NCBI RefSeq assembly: GCF_000801105.2
Contig: NC_079517.1
Location: forward strand, 12,028,001 to 12,092,000
Direction of reading: 5' to 3'
DNA length: 64,000 nucleotides
DNA from: Raphanus sativus
Taxonomy: Eukaryota; Streptophyta; Magnoliopsida; Brassicales; Brassicaceae
The notes beneath the pieces were generated by a model that was not told where the DNA came from, searched no databases, and saw nothing but the letters and a program-made list of their open reading frames with translations. Position numbers and translations under genes: made by a program. How positions within the stretch are numbered: position 1 is the first letter of the stretch; every line of letters begins with the position of its first letter. Of this stretch, positions 47,461 to 59,002 are shown one piece after another.

Positions 47461-47682
47461 CAAAAGAGTGAATCAGAGAAAATTTGTTAGAGCCTTTTTC
47501 TAAGTATTGGAGCCAATACTACCACATTAACGCGGCTAAAACAAATTATTTTCCCGCGACATCAAACATAGCGTTTTTAATATATAAATGCTATTAAAAA
47601 AATCAGTGTTGGTATATAATAGCAGAAACATCAAAAACGCTATAGTCTGATGCTATTAATACTCACATTTCCTGTAGTGTGT

Positions 47683-48562
47683 CAGACGTATATATATCCG
47701 CATTGGCGAAGTCAGCCAAACCTTTTAGGAGGGTCGGTTTCATTACTAACATATTTTACAAAATCAATAACTATTTGTTTTGCAATATGTTTACAGTTTT
47801 TTCTTCAATACAAATAAAATAATTACATATATAAAATCTGTCTGGGTTAACTGATCCACCTGCCAAAGATCTGGCTATGCAGCAGGTTCTTATAAGAGAA
47901 CCTTTTCTGAATCTCTATCTGTCATGTTATCTAGAGATAATACTGTTATAATATGAATGATCAAATAACATGACAACCAAGCAATTGAAAATCCAAGTAG
48001 CCCGAGTTAACTTATGGAGCATGGTACCTTTTTTTTTTGTCAACATGGAGCATGGTACCTAGTATAAGGGATCTGTACTATGTATGTATTTTCATCTAAG
48101 GATGATACAATCTTTAAGAAACCTAATATTCCCTCTTTCCGAGTAAAGAAAATTTTAATACTTGTATAAACTACTGTACAAAGGTTGATCGATGAGTAAC
48201 AATTTAATCCTAAATATGAGACAGGCAAGAATGAATACACAATGGGTGTGGAGAAGATAAATGTATCAAGAGCTACGGCAGCCCTACATTGTCTATGGAT
48301 TGTGCATTTAGAGATAATTTGCTAGCTAACAGGAAAGAAAGACAAATAAAATAGGTAGAAGTCTTGAATAAATGGAAGATTTTTCAATACTTCATTTTTT
48401 TGAAAAAATTTGGAGTCTAAGTTTCTTTTTCAAGACTCTACAAACATTTACCATAAATATAAAATGAAGTATTAAAAATCTGTAATCCATCTTTAACGAT
48501 GAAATAGTAATATCTTCAACAATGGTAAATGTTTGAACGAAGACATAATATTTTTATACCAT
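47683..48562. other. Intergenic stretch
   Basis: No gene was seen. A micro-insertion lies at 48014-48060. Confidence 0.5.
48014..48060 (-). repeat. 16-base duplication around a poly(T) micro-insert
   Basis: ATGGAGCATGGTACCT at 48014-48029 and 48045-48060 encloses TTTTTTTTTGTCAAC. On the minus strand this is GTTGAC followed by nine A residues. Confidence 0.85.
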
Positions 48563-48735
48563 CTTTTTTTTTGAAATAAAAGGATTAAATCCGAGTCTAT
48601 TAAAGACACATACCTAACTTCTAGATGAAAGTACAGCCCACAGATAGACTCTCTCCTGGACATTCAAATGAGCCGTAAACAATAGCCTATATCTGTGTGG
48701 CTCGTTGGGTTTGAACCCGGGTTATCTTTTTTCAT
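48563..48735 (-). mobile_element. SINE-like element, probably partial
   Basis: A T tract at the left suggests a minus-oriented poly(A) tail, and the minus strand carries GGTTCAAACCC, a perfect B-box match, near the right end. ATCTTTTTT lies on both sides and could be the duplication, but it is low in complexity. No A box was found. Confidence 0.4.
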
Positions 48736-48962
48736 ATTATGGGTTACTTAACTTTTCCCTCTCTGTTGTTGGTTCTTTCTAGTTTTGACATATCTACCTG
48801 TGTTCTTTTTTGTTACTGACTTGCGCATTAAAGAATGTCAAGAAAAAATCTTTTCATTATGTTTTTTGACCTTCCGTTGCTTATCTTTATAAAAGGTTTG
48901 ACACAAAATGAAAAACCCAGAAATAATATATTTTAAAATATGTCTCTGTCTTAAGACTCTTA

Positions 48963-49276
48963 GGGAGGATTATTAGCATTAATATTGCAGGTTTCTCTAA
49001 AGAGTTTTAAAGGGGAGGGATCCACCAAATGGAGAGAAAAGAGTTTTTCTAAAGAGTTTTAAAGGAGAAGGGTCCACCAAATGGAGAGAAAAGAGGAAGA
49101 AATGGAGAGAAAAGGCGCAGGTAGAGAAACTGCAACTAGGCATTTCTGTCACTATTCTGCGGGTCCCACGACACGTGGCGATCCGCGATTGGTGAAATTT
49201 TAGTTTTTTTTTTTGAAGAAAAAAGTGAAAAAAAAGTTTAAAGAAACCATGTGGATTTCTGTGGATAATGTTGCTC
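48963..49276. mobile_element. Harbinger-like MITE with an internal duplication
   Basis: TTA flanks both ends (48960-48962 and 49277-49279). The left end GGGAGGATTATTAGC and the right end on the other strand GAGCAACATTATCC are related inverted sequences. A 52-base tandem duplication (AAAGAGTTTTAAAGG, CCACCAAATGGAGAG) occupies 48993-49096. Confidence 0.6.
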
Positions 49277-49279
49277 TTA

Positions 49280-51440
49280 GGAACTAAATTTATATAGAAT
49301 TTCTGAATTTTAAGAGTTGATAGATTTTAAAAGTTATGTGGATTGTGAAATCATATGTACATTGACTTATAAAATTTGATAATAACTTTTTTAGATTGGT
49401 AGATTTTAGGAATTTTTATTTCCTCTTTTCTATCATTTTTGTCAAGTAAATATATAATTTATATTTTTCTAAATCATATTATGATTTTGTTTCCAAATAT
49501 TGTTTTTTGTTAAAAAAGTAATTGTGATACATACAAAATTATGTTAATATGATCAGATAAATATTATATTAACAATATTATGTTTGTTCAATAATCCTTA
49601 TATTATTTTTATTTTTATTAATTAATGATAAAACAATATAAATTTAGTTATATATATTCAAAATGTAAGTATATAAAATGTAATTAATTATATTTTTGGA
49701 CTTATAATTTGGATTAAGATGCAATAGATATTTGTTAAGAATAATTATTTTTCTAGTTTTTTATCACATGAATTTTGAAAATCTCATGGATACATAAAAT
49801 ATTATGAAAATTGAGTTTTATGAGTAAATATGAATAGAATTTATCTCATAGTAACACTAGATCTAGTTAGAATCAAAGAATCAATATTAATAACTAAACT
49901 TTTTTGAATAACAAATGTTTTGAATGAATTTTGAAAATTCTTAAACCCATAAAATAGATTCTATTAAAATTTTTGAAATACTAATTGAAATTTTTTTAAA
50001 GTTCACGAGAATTCACTTACTAATAACATCTCACTTAGCTTGTCAGGGAAATCTTTTGCGGAGCTTTTCTCGTTGGTATTGAACCCTATAAAATCATCTT
50101 AAATATTGAATATTCATATTATTTACCAATATTTAAATGTTTAATTACTCTGTAAAAAGTTCAAAGAGAAAGCTTCCAAACTATGTTGATAGATTATTAT
50201 TTCTTCACCGGTTGGTAACAAATGGTAAATATGACTAATATATGTTTGTTTGTATGATCATAAACTTTCGAAAATGAAAATCTAAATCTTTCGTATAGAC
50301 AAAACAATTAATAAATTCAACTTTCTAAAGAATTGTTTATACACATATTCAAAACCTAATATTTGTTAGTTATTATCGATACCTTAACTAGATTCTTTAT
50401 CAAACTAGCGGAACTTTTACACATAAAATTATGTATGTATCTTTTGTTACATCCATCTCTTTTAGTTTACAAAATGTAAGTAATAGTTTCTTGGAATTCA
50501 TTCAACCGTTTATTAGGAAGAAATCCAAAGTTAAAGGATATTGAGATGGCTTGCTACTGGTCAGGCTAGTAAGAAATCCAAAGTTAAAGGATATTGAAAT
50601 CCAAAGTTAAAGGATACCTTTCTGAGAAATGTAAGATTGTCAGAATTTACTTGGTATAAATTTCAGTAGTTAAAAAAAGAAAAAAATTCAGTGGTTAATA
50701 GATTTTGCTGACAGTTAAATAGTTGTCAAGTTAGGATATTAGAGCCGTCGTAAGGGGGTTAATTTACTTAGCAAGACTCGAGAGAGTGAAACACATCGAG
50801 ATGAGAAAAAAGAGAAGAAAGAAGAATGAAAATGTGGGGAAGCACATGAGTGTGAGCATGACGAGGTCTCTTTGTGTTTCGTAACCTTTCCATTAGTATT
50901 ACAAGTCTTTCTATTTCTGGAATGTTTTCTCTCTTCCGCTTCCTTTATCAATATACTCAACTCTCCCTTCTCCAATGCTCTTTATAAGAAATCTCCTAAC
51001 CTTTTACCAAAAATATCACAACTCTATTTTTTCAAACATATATCTAGACAAGTTTTCTTCTCATTGAATCTCTTTAAGTCAAAATCTACAAGCCAATCTT
51101 GTCAGATAGGACGCCAGAAGATAGTTGATATTGTTGGATTTGTGTTTACTGCTGTCTATTGGTTTATTGGTACTTGTTCTTCTTCGTCTTTGTGTCCCGA
51201 GCACCGAATTTGAATCTTAATATGTACTCTGATTACAATTTGTAGTCCTCTTCCCAATAGTTGTTTTACAAATCAAGTAATTGCTTACCAACAAGAATGT
51301 ATATTACAGCTGGATGCAAATGTACAGATTCTATGTACGATCAGCTATATATACTAAATTGTTATCATTTGCTACCAAAACGATTATGTAATCACAAAAA
51401 TATATAATTTGTTACATGATCTAAAGATCAATGCATAAGG
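49280..51440. other. Intergenic region, no supported gene
   Basis: AT-rich. AAATCCAAAGTTAAAGGATA occurs three times (50521, 50574, 50597). A short repeat around an A-rich insert lies at 50662-50698. A CT-rich stretch at 50780-51220 has open frames on both strands but no recognisable protein. Confidence 0.5.
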
Positions 51441-52872
51441 CTTATGCCTTGCGTTCCTGTATCAATTTGGTTTTTGATTAGATATTTTGTATTTCAAGCA
51501 CAGAATCGGTTAGTTTGGTTCGGATTAGATATGGATACTCGTTTGAAACCGTATTTTCGGATTATTGTGATTTTCGAGTTCCCAAAACTAGTTCTGGGTG
51601 TGCAGATACCCGTTAACGTTCGGATCAAATTTTTAAAATTTTCAGATTTTCGGATTTATGTTTCTAAATTTTATACTAAAATTTTATTAGTACGTGTCGG
51701 GTTCGAACAATAAAATTTTGGGTTCGGTTCAAAGTTGTATTGCATCCTAAAACCCCTAAAGTAATTATATATCTTTCAGATTCGGATTATTTCGGTTCAG
51801 TTCAATTAAAATAAAAGTAAAAAAGAAATTTAAAACAAAACATAAATAAAAACACCGAAAGTAAAAAAAGGTTAATCTATTACACATAAAATGATAAAAT
51901 AACAATTAGATGAAAATAAACACCATTTGTAAACATAGATACTGGCCGCATATCATTTATGTCACAGAAAAATGTTAGTTATAAATATTTATCTTAAAAT
52001 GATACTGGAGACCTTTTTTATTTACTAATTAGGTTCATCACTACTACTAATAAATGTTTATCTTAAAATGATATGCGGCCATACTTATTTATAACACCAA
52101 TAAGAGTATCTATTAAAAGTTTAATATTTATTTTTATATATCATATTACAGAAATATTGAATTTAATAATTGAAATATTTATATATATTTAAAATGTTTT
52201 TATTGACTATTAATTTCGGATTTTTTGTGTTACCCGTTCGGATTCAATTAGTAACACTTTGGATTCAGATATTTTTATACCACCCTAAAAAACTCGTTTA
52301 GGTATTTCTACATTTCAACAGATTTTTCAGTTCAAATTCGGTTCAGATTTCGAGTTCCAGATTTTATGCCCAAACATTTCCAAAACAATGGAGACTTTTT
52401 TTATTTACTAATTAGTAGTAGTGATTTGGCCGCATATCATTTATGTCACTACTATTAAAACATGATCATTCATGTTTCATGTCTTAATAAAAATATAATT
52501 TTACCCAAGATGCTTTTAGTTTTACAAAAGAATTATAATTCTTGTTAATGGTATTTAAGTTTTTTTGATTTGTAAGTTTAAAACTATATTTTACCATTAA
52601 TTAAATTTATTGTATGCGTGACCTATTAAAAAACTAATTTTAACAACCACGATTTTTTTAATAGGAGATTCACTGTATGCTTTTAAAGAAAATAAATAAA
52701 TTATTTACGTTAAATTGTAACAGTATTAGTTGTGCTTAAAATAAAAAAATATTAATTAAATTATATTATTATATAAAATATTAATTATTTAGTACATATC
52801 ATGATCCAATAAATTGTATATATTATTTTACCTGTGTGATTATCGGATTTTCTTTGCATGTACTATTTTGTA
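51441..52872. other. Rearranged repeat-rich stretch
   Basis: TTCGG/TTCAG-rich filler like that inside Helitrons is interleaved with copies of GGCCGCATATCATTTATGTC: direct at 51944 and 52428, inverted at about 52065-52080. TTTATCTTAAAATGATA also repeats at 51988 and 52057. No gene was seen. Confidence 0.55.
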
Positions 52873-53398
52873 CTAGGGATATACTCGCCCTATGGATGGG
52901 TGAACAACTAAAATGAATTAAAAATTATCTTAAATTTTAATATATTTATAAATATATTTTTTGTGCTCAAATAAAATTAATATTAATCTTTACCATTTGT
53001 TTGTTGTTCTTATTAAGATTCAAAAGTGTGAAAATTAATTAGAAATTTGAAATTCAATATATAAAAGCATGGATTAGTTCTCCTTTTATTCATTTGTTTT
53101 AAACATGTTTATGCTTTTCTTTTCCCTTACATGTTTTTTTGAACTTATCGATGTATATATGAGTAAAGTGAATCGAATTTATTAAATAAAATTAGTTAAA
53201 TAGTATAACAATCTAAAATTGATTGTAACAATATACACACTTAATAAAGTTTATATTGAATAAACCATATCATCAAAACTGATTATGATTTAATATTAAA
53301 AATAATATAGTTAATTTTTGGCATATAATTGGTTGTTGTTTTATTTTTATTTGATAACTTTCGAATAAGATTTTTGTACTTACATTGTATTATATAGA
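52873..53398 (-). mobile_element. Non-autonomous Helitron 7 (decayed)
   Basis: On the minus strand it starts TCTATATAATACAATGTAAG at 53398 and ends with a degenerate hairpin (about 52885-52901) and CTAG (52876-52873), with A and T outside. The 3' end resembles that at 59003. An alternative pairing is with the 5' end at 59002, which would give a 6.1-kb element with nested insertions. Confidence 0.55.
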
Positions 53399-54429
53399 TA
53401 ATTAACTTTAATTAATTTTACTCCAATTTACCATAATTGTTTTTATCTCCTTTACTCAAATTTACTTTTTTTTTCTTTTTACCAAACAAAGCATGTTGCG
53501 GTTATAGAAGATATGGAAGAGCCTTTACATGACTTCCCTTGCCGAAACCATGCCTCGATAAGCATCATTATGTCTTTTGGGATGCATTTCATCTTACAGA
53601 AATTGCCAAGGTGAAAGTTTGTACATATTTCCTGGAAATAAAATTAACATAAGGGTTATACATTCGTACACATGTCATAATGTTTTTAATACCAAGATGC
53701 ATGATAGATCTTTTTATCATAAAATCTCATACTTGATACATATGTACCTATACATAGTATCATCTCTAATATTATGATGCCTAGTTCTCCTCCTCCTCTC
53801 TTCCATCAACAACACCAGCTCAATTATACTTTGAGGACAACGATCTATTAACATTCTATATTCATGCATTGAAATATGAAACTTTTTCCAGCCAGCAAAA
53901 TATCTCCTGTTTGCACCGGCTTCAGAATCTATGTTTGTGTTGCTTCATAAATGTGTTCGTAATCCATTTAGCTTTCGGTGGTCCTACTTGTTAACCTTCC
54001 TCAAGGTTATCTCTTCCAGACTTCTCATCACAAAACATTTAAATAACTCAGGTTGGCAACATAGCTTGTATAATTAAATGAAAGAGATTTTAAGTGTCTC
54101 AACTGAGTGATTGTTAAACCTTGATGATGATTGACTTCTTTATGTTTATCAGTTTGGTTATGTTAGCTCCTTGAGACTGTGAGATCCTTTTTCATTTCAT
54201 GATTTTGAGGGATACTGCTCAAAGAGACTGAGAGTGAGAGATCTGGGTTCATGTCTTGTTCAAGCCACTGTTAAACATGATGTTTGACGTAACTACATAT
54301 ACTTCAATTTATTCTCATTCTGAACACACTACATAACCCTATATCCAGAATCATTAGAAACAAACAATAATAAGAGACAAAACAAAGCAGTATCATTATA
54401 TTATATATTCGTCATCAAACGTTTTTAGA
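53399..54429. other. Intergenic stretch, no gene supported
   Basis: Contains a GC-richer patch at 53490-53600 with several short frames but no recognisable protein. It may hold the lost 5' half of the hAT transposase region in decayed form. Confidence 0.45.
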
Positions 54430-56002
54430 GCGGTAAGGGTCGATGGTGGAATGTTGTGTGCTCTAGCGCCACCACACACTGGTATGAATGTTGCTATGCA
54501 GCTTCTTGAGTCGATGAAAGAGTGGGGAATTGAAAAAAAAAATTTCTTTGTCACATTGGATAATGCTACAAGTAATGACTCGATGCAAGATATTGTGAAG
54601 TCCCAGCTAATGTTGACTGATGACTTGGTGTGTGGAGGAGAATTTTTCCATGTAAGATGTGCAGCTCACATACTTAACCTTATAGTGCAAGATGGGTTAA
54701 AGGTTATTAAAGGCGCTTTGCACAAAGTAAGAGAGAGTGTGAAGTATGTGTTATCATCTACATCGCGGGAGGTGTTGTTCGGAAAAGCAGTGGTTGCTGC
54801 GAATGTAAAAGAAACTCGGGGGCTGATATTGGATGTCTCGACCAGATGGAACTCCACTTACTATATGCTGCAAATTGCAGTAAATTATCGTAAGGCATTT
54901 GAGAAGTTTGAGTCATTTGACAAGCGAGGTTTTACAATGGCGCCCACAGCTGAAGAATGGACAAGAGCAAGTAATATCTGCAATTTTCTGGGGCCGTTTG
55001 CTGTGATCACAAAGATGATGTCTGGCACTAATTACCCGACATCTAATTTGTATTTCTATCAAGTCTGGATGATCCATAATTGGCTCCGGAATAATTGAGG
55101 AAAGCGATGATGAGGTTGTCAGATTCATGGTAGCACCAATGAAGGAGAAGTTTGACAAATATTGGGATGATGTCAGTGGTCTTTTTGCAATGGCAGCAGT
55201 CTTTGATCCGCGATTTAAGCTATCAATTGTTGACCATTGTTTAGGGAAGCTTGACATGAGAACAAAAGATGTTAAGGTGAAGAACTTGCGTGAGAGGCTC
55301 AGCATTCTCTTTGAGTCTTATGACAAAAAATCGAAGGCAAACTCCCCTTCTACAGAGCCACGTGAGACGGTTCGACCCAAAACATGTGAGCCAGTGTCCA
55401 CTGAAATGTTTGAGAACTACACTGTGAGTGTTCCTTTTACAAGTAACTAGTATGTTTATTATTTTTCATAACTGCAGGTCTTAGATATTTTTCTAAAAAC
55501 TTTTATAGGATTTTTTTGCATTTCGCAAAGTCAGTGGTGTTGGGAGTGGGAAGACACCTCTAGAAACATATCTTGATGAACCACCATTGGAAGTTTCCAG
55601 TTTTAAGAGCTTGAATATTCTTGACTTCTGGAAAGATAATGCTCATCGCTATGGTGATTTGGCTGGTATGACTTGTGATCTATTAAGTATTCCAATCACA
55701 ACAGTTGCTTCCGAGTCTTCTTTCAGTATTGGATCAAGAGTTCTCAACAAATACAGGAGCCGTCTACTCCCCAAAAATGTGCAGGCTCTGATATGCACTA
55801 GGAATTGGATCAGGGGATACGAATCATATCAAAATGGTAATTAATCTAGATTATCAAGCATATATTTTTTTTTTATGAATCAAAATGGCTTTTACTAACT
55901 TCAATATTAATACTTGCAGAAGAAGAAGTATTTGGTGAAGAAGATAAACCCCCATCAGTTGAATCAGCTGTTGGTGATGAAGTGGAAGTTGCAAAAGTGT
56001 GA
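54430..56002 (+). pseudogene. Decayed hAT transposase gene
   Basis: The frame enters without a start codon. It shows FFVTLDNATSNDSMQDI (second catalytic Asp block), then CAAHILNLIVQDGLKVI and LDVSTRWNSTYYML. A frameshift near 55085-55100 interrupts it. The next frame gives VVRFMVAPMKEKFDKYW and FAMAAVFDPRFK. Two GT/AG introns follow (after MFENYT at about 55420, and 55837-55919). The C-terminal dimerisation domain is present: [36 protein letters not shown]. The BED zinc finger and first catalytic Asp are missing upstream. It is therefore a truncated, frameshifted RICESLEEPER-type hAT transposase. Confidence 0.88.
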
Positions 56003-56225
56003 TTTGAGTTGTTGTTTATTTGACTTACTGTTTCTTTTCATTTGGTGTTTTCAGTTGCTGTTTTTTTAATGACATTGTTTTAGTACTACCAGCTTTGAAT
56101 TGGTGTTTGGTTTTAATTTTATAAACTCATTTGGTGTTTGGTTTTAATTTGATACGGTGCATTATGTTTTATATTCATGGGAGTCAAGAAAATATGAAAT
56201 TTAGTTCATATTAGATATGAAATTT

Positions 56226-56511
56226 AGAAAGTTTTGTTTGATCATTTACAGCCTCTTACGAACTTATGTCCAAACATATTGCTGCAGAAATGGCAAAAGA
56301 ACTTGCGGTCCGCGGGACGAGCCCAAAACAATGCAGATTGAAGATAGCCCGCGGGACAGCCCGTTTGGTTCAAGACTTTAGGCGGGACGGGATTGGGCCG
56401 GGGTTTAGGAGTACCGCAGCCCGCGCGGGACTGGACCGCAATGTACCGCAACTCGATGAGCCCGCTGCGGTTCGGGACGGGACGGGACGGGACGACCTGT
56501 TTGACATTCCT
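56226..56511. repeat. Probable right terminal region of the hAT element
   Basis: GC-rich sequence with GGGACGGGACGGGACGG units runs to GACCTGTTTGACATTCCTAG. On the other strand this gives CTAGGAATGTCAAACAGG, the usual look of a hAT terminus. No matching left terminus was found, consistent with truncation. Confidence 0.5.
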
Positions 56512-56599
56512 AGGTGGAGCCATTGTTTTTTTTGCTGGAGTTTTTTTATGGGGGGGCAATGGTATGGGACCGATGTTGTTGGGAGAATGATTTTATAGC

Positions 56600-56825
56600 T
56601 ATGTTTTTGATATTTGAAAATAATAAAATGTAAAACTAAATGTTAAAAATTTAAAAATTTTAATATTATCATTTATGTATATTTTCTTATTATAATTTTC
56701 AAGTTTATTTATTTACCTTTTTTATGTTTAATAAGCCACATGGCTTCTTGAGATGCTTCTTTTGGAATGAATGCTTAATATCAACATAAGACTGGCTTCT
56801 TGAGATGCTTCTTATGATTAATTTT
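56600..56825. repeat. Left outlier of the T-rich minisatellite
   Basis: AAAATAATAAAATGTAAAAC and AAGCCACATGGCTTCTTGAG match motifs in the arrays further right. A short duplication of TGGCTTCTTGAGATGCTTCT lies at 56751 and 56791. Confidence 0.55.
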
Positions 56826-56841
56826 CGACATAGCTCTACCA

Positions 56842-57288
56842 TTTTTTTTCGTTCAAAGTGTTTTTAAATATATAATGGGCCAAACCCAATAAAACGGCCG
56901 AAGCCCGATTACAACAAAAACCGGCGAACAAGCCCACAAACCTACAAACTCAAGATAAACTTAAACTAGGCCCGCGGCCCAAACTCGACACCCGAACGGC
57001 CCAGCACAGAAAGCCCGTCGAGGAGGTGGCTCACCACTTGGAGAGATCTGTACCGAAACGCGACACGCGTCTTCATCTCCTCCACTCGACCGCCTCCGTC
57101 TCACCGCCGCCGGAGCAAACACCTTCATACTACCCGTTCGTTGGAGCTCGGAACTCACCGACGCTTCCACCCGAAATCATCACCGCTCTTCACCGTGCTA
57201 TCACGCCGGTTAGATCAATCGAACCTCAATAACTCTAGCGGCTTTGTAACACTCGAAACCCTCAACACGCGTATATATCATCATCAAT
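56842..57288 (-). mobile_element. Retroposon 3' fragment (truncated LINE or SINE)
   Basis: CGACATAGCTCTACCA (56826-56841) and CGACATACCTCTACCA (57289-57304) form a 16-base target duplication with one mismatch. The plus strand starts with a T run, so the inserted strand is minus with a poly(A) tail after TTTGAACG. The 447-base body is GC-rich, unlike its surroundings, and has no protein I recognise. It inserted into the T-rich array. Confidence 0.75.
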
Positions 57289-57304
57289 CGACATACCTCT
57301 ACCA

Positions 57305-59002
57305 TATATATCATCATCTATTGATTTTAAAATATTAACTATAAAACTATTCTTTTTGGCGTTGTATTATGAATTGTATGTTTGCGTGAATACATGAATG
57401 CTTTGTATTTATGATTTGCATAATCGAAAGTTTTCATATTTTTAGGTTAAAATTATTGTATTGTTATGTTGATGTGAGCATTTTTGGGATGCTTGAATTT
57501 TGTTGTTGTATGTGTACTTAACTTGGTGCTTAACCATTTTCTTTTCCTGGAGAAAGAAAATAATTACATAAGGAGTAATATATATATATCAAAACGTACC
57601 TAATTACAATTATTGTATATTTACACATATTTCTTTAGAAAAAAACAGAAAGCTATACATTTTTCAGATAAATCATTAATATAGTTTTTCATTTTTATAT
57701 TGTATATTTATTTTATTATTTAGTTTTCTTATATTGCATATTTATTTATTCTAAGTTTCTTGCTTTTATATCAAATGGTAATATTACGATAGATGTTTAA
57801 TGTAATGCTTATATATTTATATTGTATATTTACTTATTATTTATATTATTATACATTTTTCAAGTAGTTTTTTATTTCTTATATTGTATTTCTATATCTA
57901 CTTATCTAATATTATGGTATATGTTTAATGTAATATATTAATTATATTGTATATTTACTTATTATTTATTTTACTATACATTTTCAGATAGATTTTTGTT
58001 TTTCATTTATATTGTATATTTACTTATGGTTTATTTTTCTTATTTTTTTATATTTACGTATTCTAAATTTCTTGCTTTTATATTAAATGATAATATTATG
58101 ATATATATTTAATGTAATATTTTTATATACTATATTTACTTATTATTTTTTATATTATATATTTATTTATTATAATATTATGATAGATATCTAATGTAAT
58201 ATTTATATTTCTTACATAAATATTTACTTATTATTTATTTTTTCCTATATTGTATATTTACTTATAAAAATCTTTGGAAATAATAAAATGTAAAACTATA
58301 CATTTTTAGATAGATGTTTATTGTAGTTTTTCCATTTAATATAATAAAGATTTTTAATGCAATATTTCTATTTCTTATATTGTATATTTACTTATTATTT
58401 ATTTTACTGTACATTTTCAGATATATGTTTGATGTAGTTTTATATTTTTTATATTGTATATTTACTTTTTATTTATTTTACTATATATTTTTCAGAAAGA
58501 TGTTTATTAGTTTTTATATTTCTTATATTGTATATTTACTTGTTTTTATTTTTCTTATATTTTATGTTTACTTATTCTATTATTTTCTTTTATATAAAAT
58601 GCTAATCATATTACATTATAAATTTAATTAATATTTGTATTTCTTATATTGTATATTTACTTATTAATTATTTTTTCTTATATTGTATATTTACTCACCC
58701 TAATATTACATTATTTGTTTAATATTTCTTTTACTTATATGGTATATTTACTTATTATCTATTTTTTTATATTGTATATTTACTTTATTATTTATTATAT
58801 ACTTTCAGATTGACGTTTAATGTAATATTTATATTTTTATATAGTATATTTACTTATTATTTATTTTTTCTTCTATTGTATATTTACTTATTTTTAGTAT
58901 TTGTTATTTTAGTAATCATGCCACATGGCATCTTCCAGAGAATTTTTTTCGGTGATGTGGACGCTCCCTGGAACCTCAAAACTGTACTTTTATTAATATA
59001 GA
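57305..59002 (-). repeat. T-rich degenerate minisatellite, left block, ending in a Helitron 5' terminus
   Basis: Two motifs alternate many times: TATATTGTATATTTACTTAT and AGATAGATGTTTAATGTAAT, in a loose unit of about 80-100 bases. The right edge has GCCACATGGCATCTTCCAGA and ends ACTTTTATTAATATAGA. On the minus strand this is TCTATATTAATAAAAGTACA, a typical Helitron 5' end, at 59002. The array is thus probably the interior of a Helitron. Phe/Tyr-rich open frames in it are by-products of the repeat. Confidence 0.75.

Larger units (their letters stand above)
43591..47679. mobile_element. Non-autonomous CACTA (En/Spm) transposon
   Basis: It begins CACTACAGGAAATATGGGTA and ends CACATTTCCTGTAGTG, a 13-base-plus inverted repeat with the canonical CACTA start. 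TGT is duplicated on both sides (43588-43590 and 47680-47682). The subterminal regions (43605-43780 and 47530-47660) are rich in ATAGCG/CGCTAT motifs in both orientations, as expected for TnpA-binding repeats. The 4.1-kb interior holds no transposase. It has leader-like CT/GA-rich blocks, tandem repeats and short frames without a recognisable family, so it behaves as a carrier of non-coding or captured sequence. Confidence 0.92.

Noticed and set aside
50739..51213. Opposed open frames of 78 and 113 codons
   Set aside because: Low-complexity CT/GA-rich sequence, no recognisable domain, and both strands open at once.
58314..59001. Phe/Tyr/Ile-rich frames resembling membrane proteins
   Set aside because: They arise from the T-rich minisatellite and have no start context, homology or codon bias.
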